A DNA stretch of 64,000 bases, from NCBI GenBank assembly GCA_937125395.1, contig CAKZLI010000055.1, positions 62,001-126,000 on the forward strand. The letters run 5' to 3'. Shown here one piece after another: positions 18,747-27,110 of this stretch. Source of the DNA: an uncultured Glaciecola sp. Lineage in GTDB: Bacteria; Pseudomonadota; Gammaproteobacteria; Enterobacterales; Alteromonadaceae. The notes below the pieces were generated by a model. It was not told the DNA's origin. It did not search any database and saw only the letters and a list, made by a program, of their open reading frames with translations. Position 1 is the first letter of the stretch; each line of letters begins with the position of its first letter. A program made the position numbers and the translations under genes.

Positions 18747-18868
18747 TAAGTACATGTGATTTTGATAATATCCGTATTAACCATGTAAGTTTATCAATGC
18801 GTGTTATATTTATAAGTGTATAAGATAAACAACAATACATAATTGTAGACCACTAAGGTGAATCGCAC

Positions 18869-21800
18869 ATGTCGAATCCTTCACAAAACTCAACGCATAA
18901 TTCATCTTTTCATGATAACCCTACACATTTTATTGGTATAGGCGCTTCAGCGGGAGGTTTAGAGGCGTTACAGATGTTATTGCGTGATCTGCCTTGTCAA
19001 ACTGGTGCTTGTTTCATTATCGTTCAACATTTATCACCCGACTTTAAGAGTATGATGCTTGAATTACTGAGTAAGCACACATCGATGCATATAGAAAACG
19101 TAGAAGATGGCGTGTTAACCAAAGCAAATACAATATATCTATTACCGCCTAAGAAAAACCTAATTGTCGCTCAAGGAGAACTTCTCCTCAGCGACAAAGT
19201 ACCTGATTCGGGTTTGAATTTACCCATTGATGTTTTTTTTCGGTCATTAGCTGAAGATCAGCAGCATCGTGCCATTGGCATTATTTTATCTGGTACAGGC
19301 TCTGATGGAAGTCGTGGCTTAAAGTCACTCAAGGAGGCAGGGGCCTTAGTTATTGCACAAGATCCTGATAGTGCCAAATTTGATGGCATGCCTAATTGTG
19401 CGATTAATACCGGTATTGTTGATTTAATTCTTCGTCCAGAAGATATGGGGAAGCAGTTAGCGGATTATATACAACACCCTTTGGTTAGTGGCGAATCATT
19501 GAAGACCCAAGATGACTTGAACTCCAGTAAAGATCTCATGTCTGAGATATTCAATCTGCTGCAAGTGAAAAGCGATATTGATTTTTCTAAATACAAACCT
19601 GCGACCATTACTCGAAGAATAGAGCGTCGTATGACAATCAAGCAAATTACAACATTACAAGCATATCTGACATTGTTGTTTAAAGACCCCTACGAAGTTC
19701 AAGTATTAAGTAAAGAACTATTAATCGGTGTAACACGATTTTTTCGTGATGACGATGCATTCAAATATTTAATCAATGAAGTAATCCCCGTCATTGTCAA
19801 AAATTCGTCTAAAGGTAAGTTAATTAGGGTATGGGTTGCAGCTTGTTCAACGGGAGAGGAAGCTTATTCTATCGCCATTTTGTTACAAAATGAGATTACT
19901 AAACAAAAACTATCTAGAGAAATAAAAATCTTTGCTACCGATGTGAATCCCGATGCAATTGCTGAGGCGAGTGTAGGGTACTTTGGCGCAGAATTGGAAC
20001 ATGATATTCCACCAGATATACTACAGAATCATTTTAGCCCGACAGCAAATGGTGGTTATCAAATATCTCAATCAATCCGTAATAATGTTGTGTTTGCAAC
20101 GCATAATATGATTATTGATCCTCCGTTCTCAAATATTGATTTGGTGACATGTCGCAACGTGTTAATTTATTTTCAACAAAGTTCTCAGAAACGAGTCATT
20201 ACCTCTTTTCATTTTGCATTAAAAAAAGATGGGGTATTATTTTTAGGTTCTTCTGAAAATCTTGGCGATTTGGCAGCGCACTTTAAACCCCTTAACGAAA
20301 GACAAAAAATATTCAGCAAAATTAATGATGTCAAACTACTGATGAATACGAGCCAAAATGTAACGGGTAAAACAAAGAAGGGGTTGTCGAATATTCCTGC
20401 TGTAACTGATTTAATGAAAAACTATACCAACAATATCAAATCTGAAAACGCGTTGACTTTTATTAACGAAGCACTGATCGGTGAATTTGTATCGCCTTGT
20501 GTTATTTTAAATGAACAGTATCAGGCGATGCATGTGTACGGAGACTTAACGCCTTTTGTTAGACGTCTTCCTCCAGGACGTATAAGCACCACTATAACCG
20601 ATTTAGTCAATGACGATATTAGTATCGCAGTATCGTCTGCACTGCAACGAGCTAAATTTAATAACCAAGAAGTCTATTATACTGACATACAAACTAACAT
20701 AGACAATAACTCATGTTTATTTAATTTGCGTGTCAAATACATTCAAGAACATGATTTACCTAATAGTCCTGGTTTTTTTTGGGTTATCTTTGAAAATATC
20801 GAAACGGATACCGACGAATTAGTAGATAAAAACAAAAATAAAATGGTTAAGTTTGATGTCAGTCAACAAGTTAAACAACGAGTTGAAGACTTAGAACTTG
20901 AATTAAAAATTAACAAAGAACATTTACAGATTACTATTGAAGAGTTAGAAACAACCAACGAAGAACTTCAATCATCCAATGAGGAATTGATGTCAGCAAA
21001 TGAGGAGTTGCAAAGTACCAATGAAGAATTGCAATCGGTGAATGAAGAACTGTACACCGTAAATTCTGAATACCAAGAAAAGATTGTTGAAATTTCACAG
21101 GCAAATGGTGATTTAGATGAGGTGCTAGGGTTATCCAAGATTGGCGTTATTTTCTTGGATGAAAATATGCTCATCAGACGCTATACAAAAGCTGTCAAAA
21201 ACTACATTAATTTGCAAGAAAGTGATGTAAATCGTCCACTACATCATATTTCTCAAAAAATAAATTATCCTGATATGTTAGCAGATGTCGCTAACGTATT
21301 TAATACAAGCAATACTATTGAGAAAGAGATTACATTACTGAATAAACAGCTATTAAGAGTATCGATCAACGCCTATTCTTATAACGATGATAATAACACT
21401 GATAGCGTAGCCATTACCTTCTCAGATATATCAAGAACTAGGTATATTGAGCTGAGCATGGTATTGGCATATAAGGAATTACGAAATAGTGTCAGTAATG
21501 CTTTAGAGATGCTAGATAGTAAGTCATTTATTGACACTGTAAACATCTTGATAATTGATGATAATCCAACTTATTTGGCGTTGTTAGAAGAATATTTATT
21601 AAAAATCACTAATTATGAAGTTAATGTTTATCCTAACACCAATATTAATGCCGCGTTAGATGTGTTGAAAAATAATGAAATAGACATTTGTGTGACTGAT
21701 TATTATTTAAAAAACGAAACGGCTATCGACTTAATAAATCAGCTGACAGAGCAGGGGTATGATTTACCTGTAATTGTTATATCTGGTGAATCGACCGAAG

Positions 21801-21964
21801 ATATTACTAGCTTGTTGTTAAATTATGGAGCACTGGATTTGATTGAAAAGGATGACATTACTCCTGCAATCCTTGATCGAAGCATCCGGTATGCAGTGAG
21901 ACGGGGTCAAATTGATGCACACATCAATAACCTGATTGTTGAAAATATGACACTAAATAAATAG
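18869..21964 (+). CDS. CheB–CheR–PAS fusion with C-terminal receiver domain
   Basis: 1031-aa hybrid. The CheB methylesterase domain (~20–205) has GASAGG, HLSPDF and LSGTGSDGS, i.e. the Ser-His-Asp triad regions. The CheR methyltransferase domain (~220–490) has TRFFRD, the SAM motif WVAACSTGEEAYS and DLVTCRNVLIYF. A PAS-like region follows, then a coiled coil of TNEELQS-type heptads (~670–730), typical of CheB/CheR–PAS–kinase fusions, a second PAS (~735–860) and a receiver (~890–1020; LIIDDN, VTDYY, ISGES). Unlike many relatives it has no kinase domain; the next gene may supply it. It probably acts on a non-standard chemosensory or sensor-kinase pathway. Confidence 0.9.
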   Translation: MSNPSQNSTHNSSFHDNPTHFIGIGASAGGLEALQMLLRDLPCQTGACFIIVQHLSPDFKSMMLELLSKHTSMHIENVEDGVLTKANTIYLLPPKKNLIVAQGELLLSDKVPDSGLNLPIDVFFRSLAEDQQHRAIGIILSGTGSDGSRGLKSLKEAGALVIAQDPDSAKFDGMPNCAINTGIVDLILRPEDMGKQLADYIQHPLVSGESLKTQDDLNSSKDLMSEIFNLLQVKSDIDFSKYKPATITRRIERRMTIKQITTLQAYLTLLFKDPYEVQVLSKELLIGVTRFFRDDDAFKYLINEVIPVIVKNSSKGKLIRVWVAACSTGEEAYSIAILLQNEITKQKLSREIKIFATDVNPDAIAEASVGYFGAELEHDIPPDILQNHFSPTANGGYQISQSIRNNVVFATHNMIIDPPFSNIDLVTCRNVLIYFQQSSQKRVITSFHFALKKDGVLFLGSSENLGDLAAHFKPLNERQKIFSKINDVKLLMNTSQNVTGKTKKGLSNIPAVTDLMKNYTNNIKSENALTFINEALIGEFVSPCVILNEQYQAMHVYGDLTPFVRRLPPGRISTTITDLVNDDISIAVSSALQRAKFNNQEVYYTDIQTNIDNNSCLFNLRVKYIQEHDLPNSPGFFWVIFENIETDTDELVDKNKNKMVKFDVSQQVKQRVEDLELELKINKEHLQITIEELETTNEELQSSNEELMSANEELQSTNEELQSVNEELYTVNSEYQEKIVEISQANGDLDEVLGLSKIGVIFLDENMLIRRYTKAVKNYINLQESDVNRPLHHISQKINYPDMLADVANVFNTSNTIEKEITLLNKQLLRVSINAYSYNDDNNTDSVAITFSDISRTRYIELSMVLAYKELRNSVSNALEMLDSKSFIDTVNILIIDDNPTYLALLEEYLLKITNYEVNVYPNTNINAALDVLKNNEIDICVTDYYLKNETAIDLINQLTEQGYDLPVIVISGESTEDITSLLLNYGALDLIEKDDITPAILDRSIRYAVRRGQIDAHINNLIVENMTLNK

Positions 21965-21990
21965 ATTTAAAACTCAATGGACGGATTAAA

Positions 21991-22725
21991 GTGAATGAAT
22001 CACAGGTAAAAGCAGTGTTAGTTGCATACGTGCATGATATTAAAGGGTCTTTAGCTAGTAATGCAGCTCTTGCTCAATTAATCATCGATAAACATGCTGC
22101 AGTGCTTGATAAAAAAGCACAAAAATGGCTCAAATTGATGGCGAACGAATATTCTCTAACAGACATAAAACTGTCACGTTTATCACAATATGCCCAATTA
22201 TTTGATTACCAATGCAAGATGAAAACAATTGATATCCAGTCATTGATTGACTGGTGTAAGCTAAAATTAATAGTCGAATATTCGTACCAAATCGATATTC
22301 AAAGTAATTCAATACCTGTCATATTAAGCGATAAGCATTTAATTAAACTTTATTTATATGAGTTAATGTCCAATACATATAAACATGCTTATTCAAGCAC
22401 TCAGATTTCGAATGGTACAGTTGGCATACACAATAATAATGTTGCAAACGAACCGCTAGCAATCAAGATTGAGTATTTTGATACAGCAGAATCACATAAT
22501 ATCCTGTATCAAGATAATGGTAATAGTACTAGTGCCAGCGATTGTGAATACATGCAATTGCCACTAAATACGCTTAAAGATAGTCATGCAAATTTGACAA
22601 GTGCAGGCATGGGCTTTCAGTTTATGCAGCAGATTGCGGATTTGTTGGATGGTACACTGGAAGTTAAAATAGGCACTGTACAAGCAACAGGTGTAACAGT
22701 CTTATTAACATTACCTAAACGGTAG
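21991..22725 (+). CDS. Histidine-kinase-like protein (H-box plus HATPase)
   Basis: 244-aa soluble protein starting at GTG with GGA upstream (ACGGATTAAA). The N-terminal helical part has an H-box-like YVHDIKGSLASN (His near residue 14). The C-terminal part has N-box ELMSNTYKHAY, YQDNG and a glycine-rich GMGFQFMQQIADLLDG followed by GVTVLLTLP, matching a HATPase_c fold. It lacks any sensor or membrane region. It follows the CheB–CheR–PAS–REC gene by 26 bp, so it is likely the kinase partner split off from that fusion and may phosphorylate its receiver domain. That partnership is inferred from position. Confidence 0.78.
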   Translation: MNESQVKAVLVAYVHDIKGSLASNAALAQLIIDKHAAVLDKKAQKWLKLMANEYSLTDIKLSRLSQYAQLFDYQCKMKTIDIQSLIDWCKLKLIVEYSYQIDIQSNSIPVILSDKHLIKLYLYELMSNTYKHAYSSTQISNGTVGIHNNNVANEPLAIKIEYFDTAESHNILYQDNGNSTSASDCEYMQLPLNTLKDSHANLTSAGMGFQFMQQIADLLDGTLEVKIGTVQATGVTVLLTLPKR

Positions 22726-22829
22726 TTAAACGATAGTGCAGCAAAAATATAGATAAAACATAGAATATTCGTGCACATATTTGACTTCTTATAATGTATA
22801 TTATGTTAAATTGACTATTATATTACTTA

Positions 22830-23324
22830 TTACCTATCTGTGCCTGCCTCTTTAGCCGAATCTAAAAACGGTGTCGGATCCCCTGTTAACTCCAGGATAT
22901 TAATTCGCTCTAACAATCCTGCTCGGTTTGCTGCGATATCAGCAATCGTGACATCATCTAATACATCCATGAATGCCTTTGTCGCTTCTTGAATTTTGTT
23001 TGATAAGCGACAAATGCCAATCAATGGACAGGTATTGTTTTTGGGATTAAAACACTCGACGACGGTTAACGGCCCCTCGGTGATCCTTACTACTGCACCT
23101 ACAACAATGTCATGAGCGGGTTGATTTAATTTAAATCCACCATTACGTCCGCGCACTGTTTGGATATAGCCTGCTTTACCTAATTCATGGATTACTTTAA
23201 CAATATGTGCTCGTGAAATACCATGAATTGCTACTACGTCGTCAGTGCGTACTAAATTTGGGGCTCTTATCGCTGCAAGTTGCAAGCAGCGCAGCGCATA
23301 ATTCGTATAACTGGTTAATTTCAT
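22830..23324 (-). CDS. nsrR: Rrf2-family regulator, NsrR-like
   Basis: 164-aa winged-helix repressor. MKLTSYTNYALRCLQLAA, ISRAHIVKVIHELGKAGYIQTVRGRNGGFKLNQP and ITEGPLTVVECF match Rrf2/NsrR. The three Fe-S cysteines are in CFNPKNNTCPLIGIC, the NsrR-type spacing (C-x7-C-x5-C), so it should sense nitric oxide or redox through an iron-sulfur cluster. It is divergent from the bd-type oxidase genes across a short region that holds a good dyad, so it probably controls them and itself. The symbol is by similarity; an IscR-like role is less likely given the Cys pattern. Confidence 0.85.
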   Translation of the reverse strand: MKLTSYTNYALRCLQLAAIRAPNLVRTDDVVAIHGISRAHIVKVIHELGKAGYIQTVRGRNGGFKLNQPAHDIVVGAVVRITEGPLTVVECFNPKNNTCPLIGICRLSNKIQEATKAFMDVLDDVTIADIAANRAGLLERINILELTGDPTPFLDSAKEAGTDR

Positions 23325-23363
23325 AAATAGCCTCTGGTTATATTAAATAGCATTGTTACATTT

Positions 23364-23390
23364 AAAAGTTATATTTTCAATATTGCTTTT
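23364..23390. promoter_or_regulatory. Candidate NsrR-type operator between nsrR-like gene and cydA
   Basis: Imperfect dyad centred near 23377 with half-sites AAAAGTTATATT and AATATTGCTTTT, i.e. the AAG–N3–ATTT shape known for gammaproteobacterial NsrR sites. It sits between the divergent Rrf2 gene and the oxidase operon, 53 bp upstream of the cydA start. The assignment rests on shape and position only. Confidence 0.5.
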
Positions 23391-23442
23391 AATTGTCAAA
23401 CGCTTTAACCTATATAAAAAATATAACTTAAAGGATGTTCGT

Positions 23443-24864
23443 ATGTTGGATAGCTTTTCAGCTGAAATGCTCGCTCGGATACAGTTTGCATTTACCGTTT
23501 CTTTCCATATTATTTTTCCTGCTTTTTCCATTGGGCTTGCTAGCTATTTAGCGGTGCTTAATGGCTTATGGTTAAAAACACGTGATCATACCTACTTGAT
23601 TTTATTTAATTATTGGAAAAAAATATTTGCTGTTGCGTTTGCCATGGGTGTGGTGTCAGGCATTGTCATGTCCTATCAATTCGGTACTAATTGGTCTGTC
23701 TTTTCGGATAAAACAGGCCCGGTGCTCGGTCCTTTGATGGCGTATGAAGTCTTGTCTGCGTTCTTCTTAGAAGCAGGATTTTTAGGAATTGCATTATTTG
23801 GCCGAGAACGTGTTGGTGACAAACTACACATGTTTGCAGTGGCGATGGTTGCAGTTGGTACCCTCGCCTCAGCTACTTGGATCCTATCAGTAAATTCGTG
23901 GATGCAAACCCCAGTGGGATATAGTATCAATGACGTCGGACAATTTATTCCAGAAGATTGGTTGCACATCGTCTTTAATCCATCATTTCCGTATCGATTA
24001 GTTCATATGGTATTAGCTGCATACCTGACAACGGCATTAGTTGTTGGTGGTGTAGGTGCGTTGCATTTGTTAAGAAATAAAACTGATCTCGTTGCGCGTC
24101 GGATGTTTTCTATGGCCATGTGGATGTTAATTATTGTTTCTCCTTTACAAATTTTGGCAGGCGACTTTCATGGTCTCAATACCCTTGAACATCAGCCCGT
24201 TAAAGTCATGGCAATGGAGGGACATTATGATAGTCATCCAGACGGTGCGCCGCTGATTTTATTTGGCATTCCTAATCCTGAAGAAAAAAGAATCGACTAT
24301 GCAGTGCAAATTCCAAAGCTGTCTAGTTTGATACTAAAACACGATTTACATGCCCCACTAGCTGGTTTAGATACCATCCCTGACGAGGACGAACCCCCTG
24401 TTTCAATCGTATTTTGGAGCTTTAGGATCATGATAGCATTAGGCTTTGGCATGTTATTGTTGGGCTTATGGAGTTTATGGCGACGAACAACCGGGAAGTT
24501 ATATGATGATAATGGATTATATAGGTTCGCTATTATGATGGGCCCTACTGGTTTTGTCGCTGTGTTAGCTGGTTGGATTACGACCGAAGTGGGCCGTCAA
24601 CCTTATACTGTTTATGGTTTACTTCGTACCAGTGATAGCTTGTCTCCTGTTGCTGCTCCAGCTGTCGCAACGTCACTTATTGCATTTATTATTGTGTATT
24701 TTTTCGTATTTGGTGCAGGTACGTATTATATTTTTAGAATGATGAATAAATCTGCAGCTAAACCCAATCCAGCATTAGATACAGGACCAATAAGAACTGC
24801 AACCAAAATAGCAATGAGTTCAGAGCACACACCAGATAATCAAGGAGACCATAATGGAAATTGA
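23443..24864 (+). CDS. cydA: Cytochrome bd-type quinol oxidase subunit I (CioA-like)
   Basis: 473-aa integral membrane subunit that carries the haems and the quinol site. The start at 23443 is chosen for AAGGATG upstream and for the family N-terminus MLDSFSAEMLARIQFAFTVSFHIIFPAFSIG, which contains the haem-ligand His; the open frame extends 30 codons upstream without support. Other hallmarks are GTNWS, YEVLSAFFLEAGFLGIALFG, WILSVNSWMQTPVGY and GWITTEVGRQPY. The Q-loop is short and the sequence is of the cyanide-insensitive (CioA) type. It overlaps cydB by 11 bp. Confidence 0.93.
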   Translation: MLDSFSAEMLARIQFAFTVSFHIIFPAFSIGLASYLAVLNGLWLKTRDHTYLILFNYWKKIFAVAFAMGVVSGIVMSYQFGTNWSVFSDKTGPVLGPLMAYEVLSAFFLEAGFLGIALFGRERVGDKLHMFAVAMVAVGTLASATWILSVNSWMQTPVGYSINDVGQFIPEDWLHIVFNPSFPYRLVHMVLAAYLTTALVVGGVGALHLLRNKTDLVARRMFSMAMWMLIIVSPLQILAGDFHGLNTLEHQPVKVMAMEGHYDSHPDGAPLILFGIPNPEEKRIDYAVQIPKLSSLILKHDLHAPLAGLDTIPDEDEPPVSIVFWSFRIMIALGFGMLLLGLWSLWRRTTGKLYDDNGLYRFAIMMGPTGFVAVLAGWITTEVGRQPYTVYGLLRTSDSLSPVAAPAVATSLIAFIIVYFFVFGAGTYYIFRMMNKSAAKPNPALDTGPIRTATKIAMSSEHTPDNQGDHNGN

Positions 24865-25858
24865 ACTGTCATTTATTTGGGCAATGATCATTGCTTTTGC
24901 CGTCTTTACTTATGTTATTTTGGATGGCTTTGATTTGGGGATAGGTATCTTATTTCCACTAGCAAAGTCAGAACAACACAAATCTGTCATGATGAATACT
25001 ATCGCACCGGTTTGGGATGGTAACGAAACATGGTTAGTGATGGGGGGTGGTGGTTTGTTTGCTGTCTTCCCATTAGCTTATGCAGTCCTAATGCCCGCAT
25101 TATATATGCCTATTATCTTGATGCTGTTAGCATTGATTTTTCGAGGTGTTGCATTTGAATATCGTTGGCGAACGGTCCGATGGAAACCGGTATGGGATAT
25201 GGCTTTTTTTGCGGGGTCTATTATTGCCGCTTTTACGCAAGGTATATCACTAGGCGCTATGGTACAAGGCATCACTGTCGTTGACCGTGCCTATGCTGGG
25301 GGCTGGTGGGATTGGCTTAGCCCATTTTCAATATTGACAGGTTGTGCAGTAGTGGTTGGTTATGCGTTACTCGGTGCAACTTGGTTAATATTAAAAACTG
25401 AGCATGAGTTGCAAGCTAGAATGCGTGTTTATGCAAAGTGGTTAGGACTCAGCACGCTTGGTTTTATTGGTTTAGTCAGTGTATTAACGCCCTTCCAAGA
25501 TCCTGCGTACTTTGCACGTTGGTTTACTTTGCCTGGTAGCTTATTGAGTGTCGTGATCCCTGGTTTAGTCGTGATGTGTTGCTGGTTATTATTCAGTGGA
25601 TTAGAAAAACACAAAGAAGCTCAACCGTTTTTTGCATCTTTGGGATTATTTGTCCTGGCTTTCATTGGTATCGTGTTTAGTTTTTATCCCAATATAATCC
25701 CACCAGGGTTAACCATTGTGGAAGCTGCTGCGCCAGATTCCAGCCTAAAATTTACATTAGTTGGTACCGTCGTTTTAGTGCCGCTAATTTTATTATACAC
25801 CGCTTATGCATATTGGGTGTTTAGAGGTAAAGTTAGACCAGAGGATGGTTATCACTAA
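24854..25858 (+). CDS. cydB: Cytochrome bd-type quinol oxidase subunit II (CioB-like)
   Basis: 334-aa polytopic membrane subunit II that pairs with CydA. The N-terminus shows VILDGFDLGIGILFP and PVWDGNETWLV, then FRGVAFEYRWR, all conserved in CydB. The ATG follows AAGGAG and overlaps the end of cydA. The stop overlaps the ATG of a DUF2474 mini-gene (TAATG), so the three genes form one coupled operon, probably controlled by the divergent Rrf2 regulator. Confidence 0.93.
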   Translation: MEIELSFIWAMIIAFAVFTYVILDGFDLGIGILFPLAKSEQHKSVMMNTIAPVWDGNETWLVMGGGGLFAVFPLAYAVLMPALYMPIILMLLALIFRGVAFEYRWRTVRWKPVWDMAFFAGSIIAAFTQGISLGAMVQGITVVDRAYAGGWWDWLSPFSILTGCAVVVGYALLGATWLILKTEHELQARMRVYAKWLGLSTLGFIGLVSVLTPFQDPAYFARWFTLPGSLLSVVIPGLVVMCCWLLFSGLEKHKEAQPFFASLGLFVLAFIGIVFSFYPNIIPPGLTIVEAAAPDSSLKFTLVGTVVLVPLILLYTAYAYWVFRGKVRPEDGYH

Positions 25859-25965
25859 TGGCAAGTACGACTTGGAAAAAAATCATTTGGTTTGTGGGAA
25901 TTTGGGTCATGAGCGTTATGGCATTGGCTATTATTGCCATGGCGATCAAATCCGTTCTTTTGTAG
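25858..25965 (+). CDS. DUF2474 small membrane protein of the bd-type oxidase operon
   Basis: 35-aa protein beginning MASTTWKKIIWFVGIWVMSVMAL, with one membrane segment, starting inside the cydB stop codon (TAATG). The position and W-rich single-helix build match DUF2474 proteins found after cioAB, which are analogous in position to CydX. A role as a small oxidase subunit is inferred from this context, not demonstrated. Confidence 0.82.
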   Translation: MASTTWKKIIWFVGIWVMSVMALAIIAMAIKSVLL

Positions 25966-26014
25966 AGTTGCTTTGTCTCACAACCATTGCCTGATGAAGC
26001 GACTTACACTGACA

Positions 26015-26935
26015 TTACCTTTTCGACAAATGAATACCAGCTAACATGCAACGCACTGAGCCACCAGCAAGCTCTATGGCTGACACATCAAGTGGCACTA
26101 ACTTGATGCTTTGCGATAACACGCTGATTTGTTCTTGAATTAACGCAGCATAAGCTGTTGCAGAGAGAGCTAAGATGCGCCCTGCAGACCCATGTAATTC
26201 AAGTGCATTTCCACAAAATGCGTTTATTTGTTTTTCCGTTAAATGAATAATACGTTTTCCTGCATTTTCAAAGCGTTGTATGATTTCTTTTTGACGCTTA
26301 ACATCGGATAGCATTTCAAATCCAGCCATGACAAAATCACTGCCAATACACAGCAGAACATTGGTATGGTAAACCGACACCCCTGCACTGTCTTGTGCAT
26401 CAAAAAACATAGGCTCAAAATTAAAATGTGAACAAAAACGTTCTAGCGCATGTGAGTCGGTTCTGTTGGAGCGTGCGGCATAGGCAACACGTTCAATATG
26501 ATCCAATACCATAGCACCAGTGCCCTCAAGATAAATTCCATCGTATTCCAGACCAGAATAATCAACCACATCTTGTACGCGATAATTCTTTTTTAGCATT
26601 TCTATAACATCGGCTCGTCGTTCTTTTCTCCGATTTTTAGCATACATTGGGTAGATAGCGATCTGTCCCCCTGCATGGGTTGAAAACCAATTGTTTGGGA
26701 ACACCGAATCTGGTGTTTCTATACCTTCGTCCTCAAATACATGCACAGTAACCCCTTCAGCTTCAAGAGTTTTCCCTACGGTAGTAACTTGCTCATAGGC
26801 TTTTGTTTTGACGTATTGTTTGTCAAATTCTTTAGTTACTTGAAAACGATTATCTTGCTTCGTTTCTTCATTTGGGCAGAAGTGATGTGGGCGGATCATT
26901 ACAACGGCGTTGGGCGCCTGTGGAAAGAGTGACAT
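26015..26935 (-). CDS. ctlX: Arginine-deiminase-fold hydrolase, CtlX-like (citrulline utilisation)
   Basis: 306-aa member of the amidinotransferase/arginine deiminase superfamily. The start MSLFPQAPNAVVMIRPHHF is chosen; the frame remains open 73 codons upstream into unrelated DNA. Visible catalytic regions are FEDEGIETPDSVFPNNWFSTH, the His of LEGTGAMVLDH and the nucleophile Cys of AGGSVRCMLAGIHL at the C-terminus, the pattern of CtlX, reported to hydrolyse citrulline to ornithine. The exact substrate here is inferred. A decayed Lrp/AsnC-like gene lies divergently upstream, which would be the expected regulator. Confidence 0.82.
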   Translation of the reverse strand: MSLFPQAPNAVVMIRPHHFCPNEETKQDNRFQVTKEFDKQYVKTKAYEQVTTVGKTLEAEGVTVHVFEDEGIETPDSVFPNNWFSTHAGGQIAIYPMYAKNRRKERRADVIEMLKKNYRVQDVVDYSGLEYDGIYLEGTGAMVLDHIERVAYAARSNRTDSHALERFCSHFNFEPMFFDAQDSAGVSVYHTNVLLCIGSDFVMAGFEMLSDVKRQKEIIQRFENAGKRIIHLTEKQINAFCGNALELHGSAGRILALSATAYAALIQEQISVLSQSIKLVPLDVSAIELAGGSVRCMLAGIHLSKR

Positions 26936-26975
26936 GCTTACTATCCTGTATCGGTGTTGATTAAACCGCGCATAG

Positions 26976-27110
26976 TATAGGGCTATAGCGTATGTAGATA
27001 AAGAGCTCATTGCTATTTTACGTACTGACGCTAGAGCATCTATCTCTAAGTTAGCAAAATCACTGGATGTAATTGGACTCAAACACATTGAGCGTGAAGC
27101 AGCCCTATAA
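26976..27110 (+). pseudogene. Lrp/AsnC-like regulator remnant fused to an SRPBCC 3' tail
   Basis: Open frame without a start (GTA where ATG is expected) reading VDKELIAILRTDARAS, then ISKLAKSLDV, which matches the N-terminal helix-turn-helix of Lrp/AsnC regulators up to the point where SRATV-type recognition residues should follow. There it switches to IGLKHIEREAAL and a stop. Those last ten residues are identical to the C-terminus of the SRPBCC protein at 34056. It is therefore a truncated regulator joined to a foreign 3' end. It sits divergent from ctlX, the usual place for its regulator. Confidence 0.65.
27078..27104 (+). repeat. Direct repeat copy A (SRPBCC gene 3'-end sequence)
   Basis: 27-bp sequence starting CTCAAACACATTGAGC and ending GCAGCC, identical to bases 34470–34496. 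The identity ends exactly at the base before the cusA stop codon (27105–27107, minus strand). It marks the left edge of the metal-efflux block. Confidence 0.9.
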
